A DNA stretch of 64,000 bases from Actinomycetota bacterium (GCA_020160915.1 JAIUPK010000003.1:124001-188000); one strand, 5' to 3'; shown: positions 32,560-41,925, counted from the stretch's first letter. A program made the numbers and translations. The notes: generated by a model from the letters alone, not told the origin.

Positions 32560-35186
32560 GTGCCGCCGACAGCGCCGCCGACACGCTTCGATTCCACGTC
32601 AACGGCGAACCCCTCGAGGTGACCCCGCGTCCCGGGCAAGTGCTGCGCACCGTGCTTCGCGAGACGGAGCACTTCGAGGTGAAGAAGGGCTGCGACGCCG
32701 GCGACTGCGGTGCGTGCACCGTGCTGCTCGACGGCACGCCCATCCATTCCTGCATCTACCCCGCACATCGGCTCGACGGCGCGAGCGTCACGACGGTGGC
32801 CGGGCTCGGTACTCCGGAGCAGGCGCATCCGGTGCAGAAGGCGTTCGCCGAGGCGGGCGCGTTCCAGTGCGGCTTCTGCACGGCGGGCATGGTCGTCACG
32901 GCCTCGACCTTCGGCCCGGACGACCTCGACGACCTGCCGCGCCTGCTCAAGGGCAACCTCTGCCGGTGCACCGGCTACCGTTCGATCCACGACGCGATCT
33001 GCGGGGTCGTCAACACCGAGGTTGCTCCCGAGGGCGACGCCGCCGGCCGCTCTGTCGTCGCCCCGGCGGCGATGCGTGTCGTGACCGGCCGCGAGCCGTA
33101 CACGCTCGACCTCGCGACGACCGCGCTCGCCCACCTTGCCGTGCTCGGCAGCCCGCACGCGCACGCCCGCATCGTCTCCATCGACACGGATGCCGCGGCC
33201 GCCATGCCCGGCGTCATCGCCGTGTTCGACTTCCGTGACTCCCCCACCACGCTCTTCTCCACCGGACGCCACGAGCACCGCACCGACGACCCGGACGACA
33301 CGCTCGTGTTCGACCAGGTGCTGCGGTTCCGCGGGCAGCGGGTCGCTGCCGTCGTCGCCGAGTCCGTGGCCGATGCCGAGCGCGCGCTCGACAAGATCGT
33401 CGTCGAGTACGAGCAGCTGCCCGCGGTGTTCGATCCGCTCGTGGCACGCGAGCCGGGTGCCCCGTTGCTGCACGGCGACAAGGGGCCCGAGACCCGCATC
33501 GCCGCGCCCGAGCGCAACACCGTTGCCGAGTTCCACGGCGAGACCGGCGACGTCGCTGCGGCCATCGAGTCGGCCGACGCCGTCGTGAGCGGGGTGTGGC
33601 AGACCCAGCGGGTGAGTCACGTCGCGCTCGAGACCCACGCGACTCGGGGCTGGCTCGACGCCGAGGGCGGGCTCGTGCTGCGCACGTCGAGTCAGGTTCC
33701 TTTCCTTGTGCGCGACGAGCTGTGCCACATCTTCGGCCTGCGCCCCGAGAGGGTGCGGGTCTTCACGGCACGAGTCGGCGGCGGCTTCGGCGGCAAGCAG
33801 GAACTGCTCACCGAGGACCTCGTCGCCCTCGCGGTGCTCGCGACGGGCCGCGCGGTGCAGTACGAGTTCAGCCGCCGCGACGAGTTCACCGTCGCTCCGA
33901 CACGCCACCCGATGCGGGTCGCGGTGACTCTCGCCGCGGCATCCGACGGCACACTGACGGCGATGTCGGTCGACCAGCTCATGGACACCGGTGCCTACGG
34001 AAATCACGGCATCGGGGTCATGTTCCACTCGATCCACGAGTCGGTGAGCGTCTACCGCTGCGCCAACAAGCGGGTGGATGCCCAGTCGGTCTACACGAAC
34101 AACCTGCCGTCAGGCGCCTTCCGCGGTTACGGTCTCGGCCAGGTGATCTTCGCCATCGAGTCGGCGATGGACGAACTCGCTCGCACCCTCGGGATGGACC
34201 CGTTCGAGCTACGGCGCCGCAATGTGATCGTGCCCGGCGACCGCATGGTCGTCACCAACCCCGACGAGGAGTCGGACCTGGGCATGGAGAGCTACGGACT
34301 CGACCAGTGCCTCGACCTCGCGGAGCAGGCGCTCGCCCGCGGCAACGGCGCGCAGGCGCCCGCGGGCTGGGCCGTCGGCACGGGCATGGCCGTGGCGATG
34401 ATCGCGACGCTGCCGCCCCGCGGACACTTCGCGACCGGAACCGTGACAGTGCTCGACGACCTCACGATCGAGGCGCGGGTGGGAACGTCGGAGTTCGGCA
34501 ACGGCACGACCACCGTGCACGCCCAGTTGGTCGCGACCGCCCTCGGCGTGACGGTCGACAGGGTGCGCATCGTTCAATCCGACACGGATGCCGTCGCCTA
34601 CGACACGGGCGCGTTCGGGTCGGCCGGGGTGGTCGTCGCCGGCAAGGCGCTGTACGCCGCCGCCCTGGCACTGCGAGCCCAGGTCGATGTGAGCGGACTG
34701 CTACCCGGCCTCACCGCCACAGCCACCCACGACGGAACCCCGCGCTCGGTCGCGTTCAACGTGCACGCGTTCCGGGTCGCCGTCGACACCGCCACCGGCG
34801 CGGTGCAGATCCTCCAGTCGATCCAGACCGCCGATGCGGGCACTGTGCTGAACCCCGAGCAGCTGCGCGGCCAGCTCGAGGGCGGCACCGCGCAGGCGAT
34901 CGGCACGGCACTCTACGAGGAGATGATGCTCGACGGCGAGGGCCGGGTGCTCACCAACGCGCTGCGCAACTATCACATCCCCCAGTTCGCCGATGTGCCC
35001 GTCACCGAGGTGTACTTCGCAACCACGAGCGACCCGCTCGGTCCGCTCGGCGCCAAGTCGATGAGCGAGGCGCCGTACAACCCGGTTGCCCCGGCTCTGG
35101 CGAACGCGATCCGCGACGCGATCGGCGTGCGGCCCCTCGAGCTGCCGATGTCGCGCGACCGCCTCTGGCGGATGCTGCAGGCCTAG
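32556..35186 (+). CDS. xanthine-dehydrogenase-type subunit: [2Fe-2S] and molybdopterin domains fused
   Basis: The 876-aa protein fuses an N-terminal two-cluster iron-sulfur domain (Cys46, 51, 54, 66; then Cys105, 108, 136, 138) to a molybdopterin-binding hydroxylase domain from about residue 170. Motifs of the latter include RVGGGFGGKQE, SGAFRGYGLGQ and, near the C-terminus, GAKSMSEAPYNP containing the catalytic glutamate. Usually these are separate subunits or part of a single three-domain XDH; here FAD is separate. It hydroxylates a purine or aldehyde-type substrate. Its stop overlaps that of convergent xdhC (CCTAGG). Confidence 0.9.
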   Translation: MSAADSAADTLRFHVNGEPLEVTPRPGQVLRTVLRETEHFEVKKGCDAGDCGACTVLLDGTPIHSCIYPAHRLDGASVTTVAGLGTPEQAHPVQKAFAEAGAFQCGFCTAGMVVTASTFGPDDLDDLPRLLKGNLCRCTGYRSIHDAICGVVNTEVAPEGDAAGRSVVAPAAMRVVTGREPYTLDLATTALAHLAVLGSPHAHARIVSIDTDAAAAMPGVIAVFDFRDSPTTLFSTGRHEHRTDDPDDTLVFDQVLRFRGQRVAAVVAESVADAERALDKIVVEYEQLPAVFDPLVAREPGAPLLHGDKGPETRIAAPERNTVAEFHGETGDVAAAIESADAVVSGVWQTQRVSHVALETHATRGWLDAEGGLVLRTSSQVPFLVRDELCHIFGLRPERVRVFTARVGGGFGGKQELLTEDLVALAVLATGRAVQYEFSRRDEFTVAPTRHPMRVAVTLAAASDGTLTAMSVDQLMDTGAYGNHGIGVMFHSIHESVSVYRCANKRVDAQSVYTNNLPSGAFRGYGLGQVIFAIESAMDELARTLGMDPFELRRRNVIVPGDRMVVTNPDEESDLGMESYGLDQCLDLAEQALARGNGAQAPAGWAVGTGMAVAMIATLPPRGHFATGTVTVLDDLTIEARVGTSEFGNGTTTVHAQLVATALGVTVDRVRIVQSDTDAVAYDTGAFGSAGVVVAGKALYAAALALRAQVDVSGLLPGLTATATHDGTPRSVAFNVHAFRVAVDTATGAVQILQSIQTADAGTVLNPEQLRGQLEGGTAQAIGTALYEEMMLDGEGRVLTNALRNYHIPQFADVPVTEVYFATTSDPLGPLGAKSMSEAPYNPVAPALANAIRDAIGVRPLELPMSRDRLWRMLQA

Positions 35187-36085
35187 GCCCTGACGCGGTC
35201 TTGGTGAATAGTGCCCGTGGTTGAGCGCAGCGGTGCCGCGCCGGAGCCCGAGCGCACCGCAAGCACCTCGGCGAGGATCGAGATCGCGGTCTCCGCGGGA
35301 GTGCTCGCGCCCAGATCCAGGCCGATCGGCGAGTGCAGGCGAGTGAGGTCGTTCACCCCGCGCTCCGCCAGCGAGGCGACGCGTCGGTCGTGGGTGTTCC
35401 TCGAGCCCATCGCACCGACGTAGCCGGCGGGCGACGAGAGAGCGAGCGCTACGAGCTCAGCATCGAAACGGGCGTCATGACTCAGCACACAGATGGCTGT
35501 GTCGTCGGTGATCGAGCCCGTCGAGATCTCCCGCTCCAGCCATCCAGTCGGCCACTGCACGACCAGTTCGACGCCCGGAAACCGCTCGACGGTGGCGAAG
35601 AGCGCCCGGGGGTCGCACACCGTCACCCAATAGCCGATAGCAGTGGCCGCCGCGGCAAGCACGGCCGAGAACTCCATCGCGCCGAAGATGATCATTCGCC
35701 GGATGACCGGGGGTTTCTCGGTGAAGTCGCGGCAGACCTCCACCGCGGTACCCGCGCGCAGGGCGTCGATCAGTGCGTCATCCAGAGGCTGCACATGGAT
35801 GCGCAACCGGCCACCGCAGGTGAGCCCCACGCTGAAAGCCGTCTCGTCACTGACGCCGTACTCGACAGTGCGCGGGATGCCGTCAGCCAGCACCAGCTCG
35901 CAGGTCTCGACGACCGCGCCCTCGACGCACCCGCCCGCGATGCTGCCGATCACGGCCTCACCGTCGAAGGCCATCGAGGTGCCCACGGTGCGCGGCGCGC
36001 TGCCCTCGATCGAGATCGCCGTCGCCACGGCGAGCCGTTTGCCCGCATCGACGGCCGCAAGCAGGCGATCCGCGATCTCGAACAT
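35183..36085 (-). CDS. xdhC: XdhC-family molybdenum cofactor insertion and sulfuration protein
   Basis: XdhC binds molybdenum cofactor, aids its sulfuration and delivers it to xanthine-dehydrogenase-type enzymes. The 300-aa protein has the XdhC N-terminal region (VATAISIEGSAPRTVGTSM, GSIAGGCVEGAVV with the conserved cysteine) and the C-terminal Rossmann-like domain with GYVGAMGSRNTHDRR. The start ATG 36085 is preferred to GTG 36103. It is transcribed towards the catalytic gene and overlaps its stop, which is unusual, since xdhC is often in the same direction. This supports the molybdoenzyme as its client. Confidence 0.88.
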   Translation of the reverse strand: MFEIADRLLAAVDAGKRLAVATAISIEGSAPRTVGTSMAFDGEAVIGSIAGGCVEGAVVETCELVLADGIPRTVEYGVSDETAFSVGLTCGGRLRIHVQPLDDALIDALRAGTAVEVCRDFTEKPPVIRRMIIFGAMEFSAVLAAAATAIGYWVTVCDPRALFATVERFPGVELVVQWPTGWLEREISTGSITDDTAICVLSHDARFDAELVALALSSPAGYVGAMGSRNTHDRRVASLAERGVNDLTRLHSPIGLDLGASTPAETAISILAEVLAVRSGSGAAPLRSTTGTIHQDRVRA

Positions 36086-36172
36086 GACACCAGCGTCGCA
36101 CACCTAGCGTTCCGTCGGCGCTATGCCCCTGACACAGTCTGATTCAATGGTAGAAACCGGGAAAGAGACGTC

Positions 36173-36703
36173 ATGACGGAACACTACGAGCTGGTCGTGC
36201 GGACGACCGGCACGCCCGCCGAGCCCTCGACGGCGGAGGTCGATGCGCAGTGGATCGCGCGCGCCATCGAGCTGGCGACCGCGAACGTGGCATCCGGGGG
36301 TGGACCGTTCGGCGCCCTCATCGTGCGCGACGGTGGCCTGATCGCGGAGGGCCAGAACCGCGTGACCGCGAACCTCGACCCCACGGCCCATGCCGAGGTG
36401 GTCGCGATCCGCGCCGCCTGCCAGTCGGTCGGCGACTTCTCGCTCGCGGGCTCGACACTGTACACGTCGTGCGAACCGTGCCCGCTGTGCCTCTCGGCGG
36501 CCCTGTGGGCTCGCATCGATCGCGTGGTCTATGCCGCCGATCGGGATGACGCGGCCCGCGGCGGTTTCGACGACCGCGAGTTCTACGAGCTCTTCAGCCG
36601 TCCGCGCAGCGAGTGGCACATCGCCATCGACTCGGTTCGACCGGAAGACGCGTCAGCACCGTTCGACGCGTGGCTCGCGCACGGCGACCGCACCGACTAC
36701 TGA
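36173..36703 (+). CDS. cytidine/deoxycytidylate-type deaminase, probable guanine deaminase
   Basis: The 176-aa zinc deaminase has HAE (73-75), with the proton-shuttling glutamate, and PCPLC (102-106) as zinc ligands. The size and FGALIVRDG, ARGGFDD and C-terminal layout resemble guanine deaminases of the GuaD type rather than tRNA adenosine deaminase. Guanine deamination gives xanthine, a substrate for the neighbouring molybdenum hydroxylase, so the context favours purine catabolism. GGGAAAGAGA lies before the ATG. Confidence 0.82.
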   Translation: MTEHYELVVRTTGTPAEPSTAEVDAQWIARAIELATANVASGGGPFGALIVRDGGLIAEGQNRVTANLDPTAHAEVVAIRAACQSVGDFSLAGSTLYTSCEPCPLCLSAALWARIDRVVYAADRDDAARGGFDDREFYELFSRPRSEWHIAIDSVRPEDASAPFDAWLAHGDRTDY

Positions 36704-36736
36704 CCCGCCGGTGATCGAGCGACGATCATCGTCTGT

Positions 36737-37300
36737 ATGACACCACCCATGGGCACCCCCGCGAACGGCACCACCGGCATCGTGCTCGCCGCCGGCGCCG
36801 GCACCCGCGCGGGCGGCCCCAAGGCCCTTCTCCGGATGCCCGACGGCACCCCATGGCTCGAGCTGGCGTGCGCGTTCCTCACCGACTCGGGCTGCGACCG
36901 GGTGGTCGCGGTCCTGGGCGCCGGCGAGCGGATCGCGCGCCCGCTGGTTCCCGCCACCGCCGAGGTTCTCGTGGCGGCGGACTGGGAGGCCGGGATGTCC
37001 GCCTCGCTGCGCGCGGGGCTCGCCGCGGCATCCGGCGGTGCGGTTCTCATCACGCTGGTGGACCTGCCGGAACTGCCGGCGAGCGTCGGGCGTCGCGTGA
37101 TGGCAGGGTCGGGGCCGCTGCGGCAGGCGACGTACGCGGGGGCGCCGGGGCATCCGGTGTTCATCGCCCAGGAGCACTGGGAGCCCGCCGCCGCAAGTCT
37201 GAGCGGAGACAGCGGAGCCCGGCGTTATCTGGTCGAGAACTCGGTCTCCGAAATCGAATGCGGCGACCTGTGGAATGGACTCGACCGCGACCTCGGATAG
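36737..37300 (+). CDS. MocA-like molybdenum cofactor cytidylyltransferase
   Basis: The 187-aa nucleotidyltransferase has GIVLAAGAGTRAGGPKAL at the start, which is the nucleotide-binding loop, and LVDLPELP at the metal site. Small NTP-transferases of this type beside XdhC make the cytidine form (MCD) of the cofactor used by XDH-like enzymes in many bacteria. The role is inferred from these neighbours, since MobA (guanylyl) or other sugar nucleotidyltransferases share the fold. No ribosome-binding site is strong. Confidence 0.75.
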   Translation: MTPPMGTPANGTTGIVLAAGAGTRAGGPKALLRMPDGTPWLELACAFLTDSGCDRVVAVLGAGERIARPLVPATAEVLVAADWEAGMSASLRAGLAAASGGAVLITLVDLPELPASVGRRVMAGSGPLRQATYAGAPGHPVFIAQEHWEPAAASLSGDSGARRYLVENSVSEIECGDLWNGLDRDLG

Positions 37301-37303
37301 GCG

Positions 37304-37309
37304 TATATT
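37304..37309 (+). promoter_or_regulatory. -10 box of the APC permease gene
   Basis: TATATT lies 55 bases before ATG 37364, with AAGG as ribosome-binding site close to the start. Unlike many genes here this transcript has a normal 5' leader. Confidence 0.45.
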
Positions 37310-37363
37310 TCGTTCACCCGTGAGCGACTCCCGTGCGCCCCACTGACCCGTCAAGGCGGATAC

Positions 37364-39082
37364 ATGTCAACAACCATCACACCGGCATCAGGCGGCGCAG
37401 TCGACGGGAAGGGGCTCAAGGGCGGCGCTCTGGGGCTTCTCTCCAGCGTCGTCGTGGGCGTCGCATCCACAGCACCGGCCTACAGCCTCGCCGCCAGCCT
37501 CGGCTTCATCGTGGCCAGCGGCGGTGCGCTTCTGGCGGGCGTCAAGGCTCCGGGAATCGTGTTGCTCGCGTTCATCCCGATGTACTTCATCGCCGTCGCC
37601 TACCAGGAGCTCAACAAGGCCGAGCCCGACTGCGGCACGACCTTCACCTGGGCGTCACGCGCGTTCGGGCCTGTCACCGGCTGGATGGGCGGGTGGGGCA
37701 TCATCGCGGCCGACGTCATTGTCATGGCCAACCTCGCGCAGATCGCGGGATCGTACTCGTTCACCTTCGTGGGCCAGCTCGGCCTGCCCGGCGTTGCCGA
37801 GCTCGCCGACAGCACGCTGTGGTCGACGGTGGCGGGCCTCGCCTGGATCGCGATCATGACCTACATCTGCTACCGCGGCATCGAGATCTCGGCCCGTCTG
37901 CAGTACGTGCTTCTGAGCATCGAGGTCATCGTGCTGCTGGTGTTCGCCGGCTTCGCGCTCACCCGCGTCTACACCGGAACAGCCGAGAGCTACTCGCTCA
38001 TTCCGAGCCTCGACTGGTTCAACCCCTTCACCCTCGACTTCGGCAGCGTCATCGCCCCCGCGATGCTCATCGCGATCTTCATCTACTGGGGCTGGGACAC
38101 CGCGGTCAGCGTCAACGAGGAATCGGATGACCCGGCCAAGACCCCGGGGCGCGCCGCCATCCTCTCGACCGTGCTGCTGCTGGCCACCTACGGCGTCGTC
38201 ACTGTCGCCGCTGTCGCGTTCGCGGGCGTCGGCACGGAGGGCATCGGGCTCGGTGCCGAAGCGAACTCCAGTGACGTGTTCTCCGCCATCGGTCCGGCAC
38301 TGTTCGGCGACTCGGTGATCGGGCACATCCTCCTGCTGCTGCTCGCGGCATCCATCCTCACCTCGGCGTCGGCTTCCACTCAGACCACGATCCTGCCGAC
38401 GGCCCGCACTGCGCTCTCCATGGCGGTCTACAAGGCGGTGCCCGCGAAGTTCGCTCGCATCCACCCGAAGTTCCTCACCCCGACCTGGTCGACCATCGGC
38501 ATGGGAATCGTGTCTGCGGGCTTCTACCTGATCTTCACGCTCATCAGCCCCACACTGCTGGGCGCGCTGATCGGGTCGATCGGCCTCATGATCGCCTTCT
38601 ACTACGGCCTCACGGGCTTCGCCTGCGTGTGGTTCTACCGCAAGACGCTCACGACGTCGTTCCGCAACTTCGTGATGCGCGGGCTGTTCCCGTTCCTCGG
38701 CGGGGCAATGCTCGCCGCGGTGTTCGGTTACGGACTCGTGCAGTTCGCCGCCCCCGACTGGCTGGTCGACGACAACGGCGACAACGTGACGATCTTCGGT
38801 ATCGGCGCGACCGCGGTCGTGGGCATCGCCGCCCTCGTACTCGGCGCGATCCTGATGGGCATCTGGGCACTGCGCCAGCCGGACTTCTTCCGTGGCAAGA
38901 CGCTGGCCCGGCGTTCCGACGACCTGGTGCTCGCGCCCGGGGACGGCCGCGTGCCGACCTTCGGTCTGCCCGACTCCGGCCGCATGCCCGAAGTGATCGC
39001 GCCGGACCTGTCGAACCTCCCGGAGGGTCAGGAGGCGATCGACGCCGTCACGGGCAAGAAGGTCACCAAGCCGAAGAAGTGA
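37364..39082 (+). CDS. APC-family amino acid/amine permease
   Basis: The 572-aa protein has about twelve membrane helices. The signature of the APC fold is seen at VVVGVASTAPAYSLAASLGF in helix 1 and YWGWDTAVSVNEESDDP in helix 6. A long cytoplasmic C-terminal tail (ARRSDDLVLAPGDGRV...KKVTKPKK) ends the protein. The substrate is probably an amino acid or amine; its position after a purine-type deaminase raises a nitrogen-compound role but no more. AAGG precedes the ATG. Confidence 0.88.
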   Translation: MSTTITPASGGAVDGKGLKGGALGLLSSVVVGVASTAPAYSLAASLGFIVASGGALLAGVKAPGIVLLAFIPMYFIAVAYQELNKAEPDCGTTFTWASRAFGPVTGWMGGWGIIAADVIVMANLAQIAGSYSFTFVGQLGLPGVAELADSTLWSTVAGLAWIAIMTYICYRGIEISARLQYVLLSIEVIVLLVFAGFALTRVYTGTAESYSLIPSLDWFNPFTLDFGSVIAPAMLIAIFIYWGWDTAVSVNEESDDPAKTPGRAAILSTVLLLATYGVVTVAAVAFAGVGTEGIGLGAEANSSDVFSAIGPALFGDSVIGHILLLLLAASILTSASASTQTTILPTARTALSMAVYKAVPAKFARIHPKFLTPTWSTIGMGIVSAGFYLIFTLISPTLLGALIGSIGLMIAFYYGLTGFACVWFYRKTLTTSFRNFVMRGLFPFLGGAMLAAVFGYGLVQFAAPDWLVDDNGDNVTIFGIGATAVVGIAALVLGAILMGIWALRQPDFFRGKTLARRSDDLVLAPGDGRVPTFGLPDSGRMPEVIAPDLSNLPEGQEAIDAVTGKKVTKPKK

Positions 39083-39103
39083 GCCGGGTCCGCCGTCGGC
39101 GCG

Positions 39104-39523
39104 TTACGCGTCGGCGGCGGCCAGCGCGGTGCGCGCGGCACGCCACGCGAGAGTCGCACACCGTGCTCGCAGCGGGAAGCGTCCGATGCCGGCGAACGGC
39201 TCGAGTTCACCGGGCACCACCGGAGCCCCGGGGGCGACGCTGGCGAGATAGGCGTCGACGAGCATCCCGAAGTCGTCGACGCTCGTGGCACCCAGCGCGG
39301 ATGCCGCCGCCATCGACACGGCGCAGCCGTTGCCCTCCCAGCTGAAGCCGTCGGGCCCGACCCGCACGGTCACCGCGTCGCCGCAACTCGGACTGAACTC
39401 GCTGCCCTCTCCGGCGCACTCGGCGGCGAGGCCGTAACCGTGGCGGGCGCGATGCAGCTCCTCGATGAGGAGTTGGCGGAGGTGGTCGTCCACTGGTGCA
39501 TCACCGTCCTCAGCGTGCGTCAC
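39104..39523 (-). CDS. sufU: SufU-like iron-sulfur cluster assembly protein
   Basis: SufU accepts sulfur from the desulfurase SufS through a zinc site and delivers it for [Fe-S] assembly. The 139-aa product shows the ligands Cys47 (SCGDAVTV), Asp49, Cys67 (GNGCAVSM) and Cys122 (RARCATLAW). The usual partner sufS is not next to it in the window. The start GTG 39523 overlaps the end of the upstream GNAT gene by 14 bases. A role in making the clusters of LeuC, IlvD, MoaA or XDH is plausible but not specific. Confidence 0.85.
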   Translation of the reverse strand: MTHAEDGDAPVDDHLRQLLIEELHRARHGYGLAAECAGEGSEFSPSCGDAVTVRVGPDGFSWEGNGCAVSMAAASALGATSVDDFGMLVDAYLASVAPGAPVVPGELEPFAGIGRFPLRARCATLAWRAARTALAAADA

Positions 39524-40127
39524 GCCACATCCGCGCGACCGGCGAGCCCGTGTGCGGGGTTGCGAACTCACCGATCCGCTCGTAGCCTGCGCGGCGATAG
39601 CGATGGTCGTTGGCGGGGTTGGTCGACTCGAGATAGGTGGGAAGGCCCGCCGCATCGAACCGCGCCAGACTCTCGGCGAGCAGCCCCTGCGCGATTCCCA
39701 GCCCCCGGTGGGCGGGATGGGTGGCGAGCAGGTTGAGGTAGGCGTGGGGCGGATCACTCGGGTGGTTCGTGTCGAAGCGGTCCCACAGTTCGAGCATGGG
39801 CGCGAGCCCCGCGGGGTCGAGCGCCGAGTGAACGAGCGTCTCGAGGGAAGTGACGGCGTCATCCGACATCTCGGCCTCGCCGGGGGCGATCCACAGGGCG
39901 ACCGCTGCGGCCTCCCCGTCGGGGCCGTCGACTAACGTCGAGAGCTCGAAGCGCAGCGCACCGTCGACGAAGTGCCGCCAGAACGGCACCACGTGAGCGG
40001 TGTCGCCGGAGTCGATGGAGAGGGCCGGTGCCCAAACGGGGTCGTTCGCGAAGGCGAGGGCGATCGTCTCGGTGATCGCCTCAGCATCGGCCTCAGTCGC
40101 GGTGCGGGCAGCAGGCAAGGCGCTCAT
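39510..40127 (-). CDS. GNAT-family N-acetyltransferase
   Basis: The 205-aa protein has the acetyl-CoA motif LLATHPAHRGLGIAQGLL and a C-terminal SNPANDHRYRRAGYERIGEF typical of this GNAT subgroup. It is coupled to the downstream sufU gene by a 14-base overlap. The acceptor is unknown. The gap of 154 bases upstream contains no convincing gene; its right edge carries a 21-bp tandem duplication. Confidence 0.83.
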   Translation of the reverse strand: MSALPAARTATEADAEAITETIALAFANDPVWAPALSIDSGDTAHVVPFWRHFVDGALRFELSTLVDGPDGEAAAVALWIAPGEAEMSDDAVTSLETLVHSALDPAGLAPMLELWDRFDTNHPSDPPHAYLNLLATHPAHRGLGIAQGLLAESLARFDAAGLPTYLESTNPANDHRYRRAGYERIGEFATPHTGSPVARMWRDAR

Positions 40128-40248
40128 GCCGTCCCCGCCGCAGAGTCGATGAGGGCACAGTCCGCGGTGGCGGGCGGGCGGGTCGCGCAGCGGATCGGTC
40201 CGCTTGCGGGCTGGAGGGCATCCATGGGGTGGGCGGGCCTCCGTGTAC

Positions 40249-40290
40249 GTCGGGTGGGGCTGAGAGACTGTCGGGTGGTGCTTAGAGACT
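40249..40290. repeat. 21-bp tandem duplication at the sulP stop codon
   Basis: Two adjacent 21-base units (GTCGGGTGGGGCTGAGAGACT and a copy with two changes) occur at 40249-40269 and 40270-40290. The second contains the SulP stop codon and the first lies just beyond it. Confidence 0.8.
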
Positions 40291-41925
40291 ACCGAGTCCC
40301 GCGCGGGAGACGTGGCTGCGGGCGTGCTCGATGGCGGGCTCGAGCTCGGTGAACAGGTGCCGCTCGTCGCGCAGCGACGCGATCACCCCGACCCGCGTGG
40401 CGAGCTCGAGGTGCTCGGGCTGGATGCCCTTGACGAGCACGGTGATTCCGCGGCGTTCGAGAGCGTGGATCATCTCGGTGATCACGCGCGCACCCGTCGC
40501 GTCGAGCACCTGCAGCTGCGACATCCGGATGATGACGACGGTCACGTTGCTGATCTCGTTGACCCGGTCGAGCATGCGGTCGGCTGCACCGAAGAACAGG
40601 GCACCGTCGAGCCGGAACAGAGCGATGCGTTCGTCGCCGGGCTGGGCCGCTCCGGGCAGCTCCTCGCGGTGCACGCCGCCGGAACGGGCGAGCGCGCGCA
40701 GGGCGAAGAATGCGGCGACGGCGATGCCGATGCCCACCGCGATGATGAGATCGAACGAGACGGTCACGATCGCCGTGATGAGAAACACGATCGCGTCGGA
40801 GCGAGTCGAGCGCACGACCGCCCGCACTGTCGGGATCGACACCATCCGCACCGCCGTGACCATGAGCACACCCGAGAGGGCCGCGAGCGGGATGCCCGAC
40901 ACGACCGTCGCGGCGAGCGAGACCACGGCCAGCAGTACGAGCGAGTGCGTGATCGCCGCGACGCGGGTGCGCCCGCCCGAGCGCACGTTGACGGCGGTGC
41001 GGGCGATGGCGCCGGTGGCGGGCATGCCACCGAACAGACCAGACGCGAGCGACGCGAGTCCCTGGCCGACGAGCTCGCGGTCGGGGTCGTACGCGCCGGT
41101 GTCGACGAGGGATGCCCCGACTCGCGCCGAGAGCAGCGACTCGATCGCGGCGAGCGCGGCAACCGTCAGCGCCGGCCCGACGAGCGAGCCGACCACCGCG
41201 GGGTCAAAGGCGGGCAGCCCGGGCGCGGGCAGCGACGACGGCAGCGCCCCGATTCGCGCCAGGGGCAGGCTCGCGAGCGTGGCGACGACAGTAACAACCG
41301 CGATCGCGATGAGTGAGCCGGGCAGTTGGCGATGGATGCGCGGGGCCACGACCATGATCGCCGCCACGACCACGACGCTGCCCAGCGCCCACCACAGGGT
41401 GGCAGGGCTCACGGTGGCGAAGGACTCGACGGCTGCGACGAGTGCGTTGGTGCTCGCCCCCGCCTTCGCGCCGATTGCCGCGGGAACCTGCTGCAGGAAG
41501 ATGATCACCGCAATGCCGAGGGTGAAGCCCTCGATGACCGGCCACGGTATGAACGAGACCACCCGGCCGAGCTTGAGCACGCCGCCGATGAGCACGACCA
41601 CGCCCGCCATGACGCTCACGAGGGCGACGACGCCGGGACCGTGCGTGACGACGAAGGGACCGAGAACCACCACCATCGCGCCGGTCGGCCCGGAGACCTG
41701 GATGTTCGAGCCACCGAACACCGCCGCGACCAGCCCCGCGACGATCGCCGTGACGAGTCCCGCCTCGGCGCCGGCTCCCGAGCTCACCCCGAAGGCGAGC
41801 GCGAGCGGGAGGGCGACGATGCCGACTGTGACGCCGGCGAGAAGGTCGCCCCGCCAGGTGCGCTTGAGCGAGCGGTAGTCGCGCCAGGTGGGGAGGAGGG
41901 ATGCGAGGTACTTCGCGGGGTTCAT
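40282..41925 (-). CDS. SulP-family inorganic anion transporter with STAS domain
   Basis: The 547-aa protein has 10-12 membrane helices with the SulP start region (LLAGVTVGIVALPLALAFGV) and VSGPTGAMVVVLGP, followed by a cytoplasmic STAS domain (IALFRLDGALFFGAADRML, VTVVIIRMSQLQVLDATGARVI). SulP members carry sulfate, bicarbonate or similar anions; which one cannot be told. The start overlaps the stop of the ArsR gene (ATGA), so the regulator controls and is translated with the transporter. Confidence 0.9.
   Translation of the reverse strand: MNPAKYLASLLPTWRDYRSLKRTWRGDLLAGVTVGIVALPLALAFGVSSGAGAEAGLVTAIVAGLVAAVFGGSNIQVSGPTGAMVVVLGPFVVTHGPGVVALVSVMAGVVVLIGGVLKLGRVVSFIPWPVIEGFTLGIAVIIFLQQVPAAIGAKAGASTNALVAAVESFATVSPATLWWALGSVVVVAAIMVVAPRIHRQLPGSLIAIAVVTVVATLASLPLARIGALPSSLPAPGLPAFDPAVVGSLVGPALTVAALAAIESLLSARVGASLVDTGAYDPDRELVGQGLASLASGLFGGMPATGAIARTAVNVRSGGRTRVAAITHSLVLLAVVSLAATVVSGIPLAALSGVLMVTAVRMVSIPTVRAVVRSTRSDAIVFLITAIVTVSFDLIIAVGIGIAVAAFFALRALARSGGVHREELPGAAQPGDERIALFRLDGALFFGAADRMLDRVNEISNVTVVIIRMSQLQVLDATGARVITEMIHALERRGITVLVKGIQPEHLELATRVGVIASLRDERHLFTELEPAIEHARSHVSRAGLGSL

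Noticed and set aside
32232-34037. 601-codon minus-strand open frame opposite the xanthine-dehydrogenase-type genes
   Set aside because: The sense proteins have full cofactor motifs; the antisense frame has none.
33596-35224. 542-codon plus-strand frame within the molybdenum subunit
   Set aside because: Alternate-frame shadow rich in arginine.
40128-40281. Possible small gene in the 154-base gap between the GNAT and SulP genes
   Set aside because: No start with a ribosome-binding site or -10 box opens a plausible protein there; only the tandem duplication is clear.
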